Of a stretch of 5,510 nt of DNA, positions 5,452 through 5,510 are shown one piece after another. Within the stretch, counting starts at the first letter, position 1; each line of letters starts with the position of its first letter. A model generated the notes under the pieces. It searched no databases. It had not been told where the DNA came from and saw only the letters and a list, made by a program, of their open reading frames with translations. Both the position numbers and the translations under genes were made by a program. The stretch is from JBFHRB01 sp041591915 (GTDB lineage Bacteria; Actinomycetota; Nitriliruptoria; Nitriliruptorales; Nitriliruptoraceae). The stretch is from positions 1-5,510 of the forward strand of contig JBFHRB010000222.1 in NCBI GenBank assembly GCA_041591915.1, written 5' to 3'.

Positions 5452-5465
5452 CGGGAGGCAACGCG

Positions 5466-5503
5466 CAGCGAGGGCCGCGGGCGCGACCGCGGCCCTGCGG
5501 CTG
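5466..5503. terminator. Second strong GC hairpin
   Basis: AGGGCCGCGG (5471-5480) pairs perfectly with CCGCGGCCCT (5487-5496) around the 6-base loop GCGCGA. The stem can be extended by CAGC (5466-5469) with GCTG (5500-5503) across a small bulge. Lacking a T tract, it has no clear direction. It may back up the first hairpin or serve a gene arriving from beyond the right edge. No coding region is supported between 5396 and the window end. Confidence 0.5.
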
Positions 5504-5510
5504 AGCGGTC

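Noticed and set aside
3881..5461. A 526-codon open frame on the minus strand opposite the LPXTG and secreted-protein genes
   Set aside because: Its translation is low-complexity Arg/Gly/Asp/Val with no domain, and it lies antisense to two genes with signal peptides, good ribosome binding sites and an ATGA overlap. Long antisense frames are expected at this GC content.

Overview
The window is about 70% GC. It has GTG starts, a lipobox protein, an LPXTG-type sorting signal and several Sec-secreted proteins with Ala/Thr/Val-rich bodies. This points to a high-GC Gram-positive bacterium of the Actinomycetota. The style of the secreted proteins would suit Acidimicrobiia or a related environmental lineage, but that placement is inference. 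No phage, transposase, integrase, sortase, response regulator or CRISPR array is visible.

Left block, minus strand (read right to left): tRNA-Arg(CCG) at 2387-2461, a small TerB-like helical protein (2041-2358), a membrane sensor histidine kinase with a Cache-like extracellular domain (404-1978), and the first 99 codons of a secreted protein that runs off the left edge (1-298). All four lie on one strand with gaps of 28, 62 and 105 bases.

Middle block: a plus-strand gene for a secreted protein with a short collagen-like Gly-X-Y tract (2698-3360) meets tail to tail a minus-strand gene for a small probable lipoprotein (3402-3887). The last 51 bases of the lipoprotein gene plus the next 21 bases form a 72-base segment (3381-3452). 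This segment occurs again at 2499-2570, just upstream of the tRNA, with only two differences. The collagen-like gene is therefore bracketed by direct repeats, as if it had been inserted or left by recombination at the 3' end of the lipoprotein gene.

Right block, plus strand: a tiny LPXTG-type wall or membrane stub protein (4017-4331) overlaps by ATGA a 355-residue secreted protein (4328-5395). The pair ends at two strong hairpins (5397-5451 and 5466-5503). The two genes look like a translationally coupled surface-protein operon.

Overall, this is a cell-envelope neighbourhood: four exported or surface proteins, one exported lipoprotein-like protein among them, plus an orphan sensor kinase. 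The least ordinary points are the repeat-bracketed collagen-like gene, with purely synonymous differences between repeat copies, and the coupled mini-LPXTG/secreted-protein pair.
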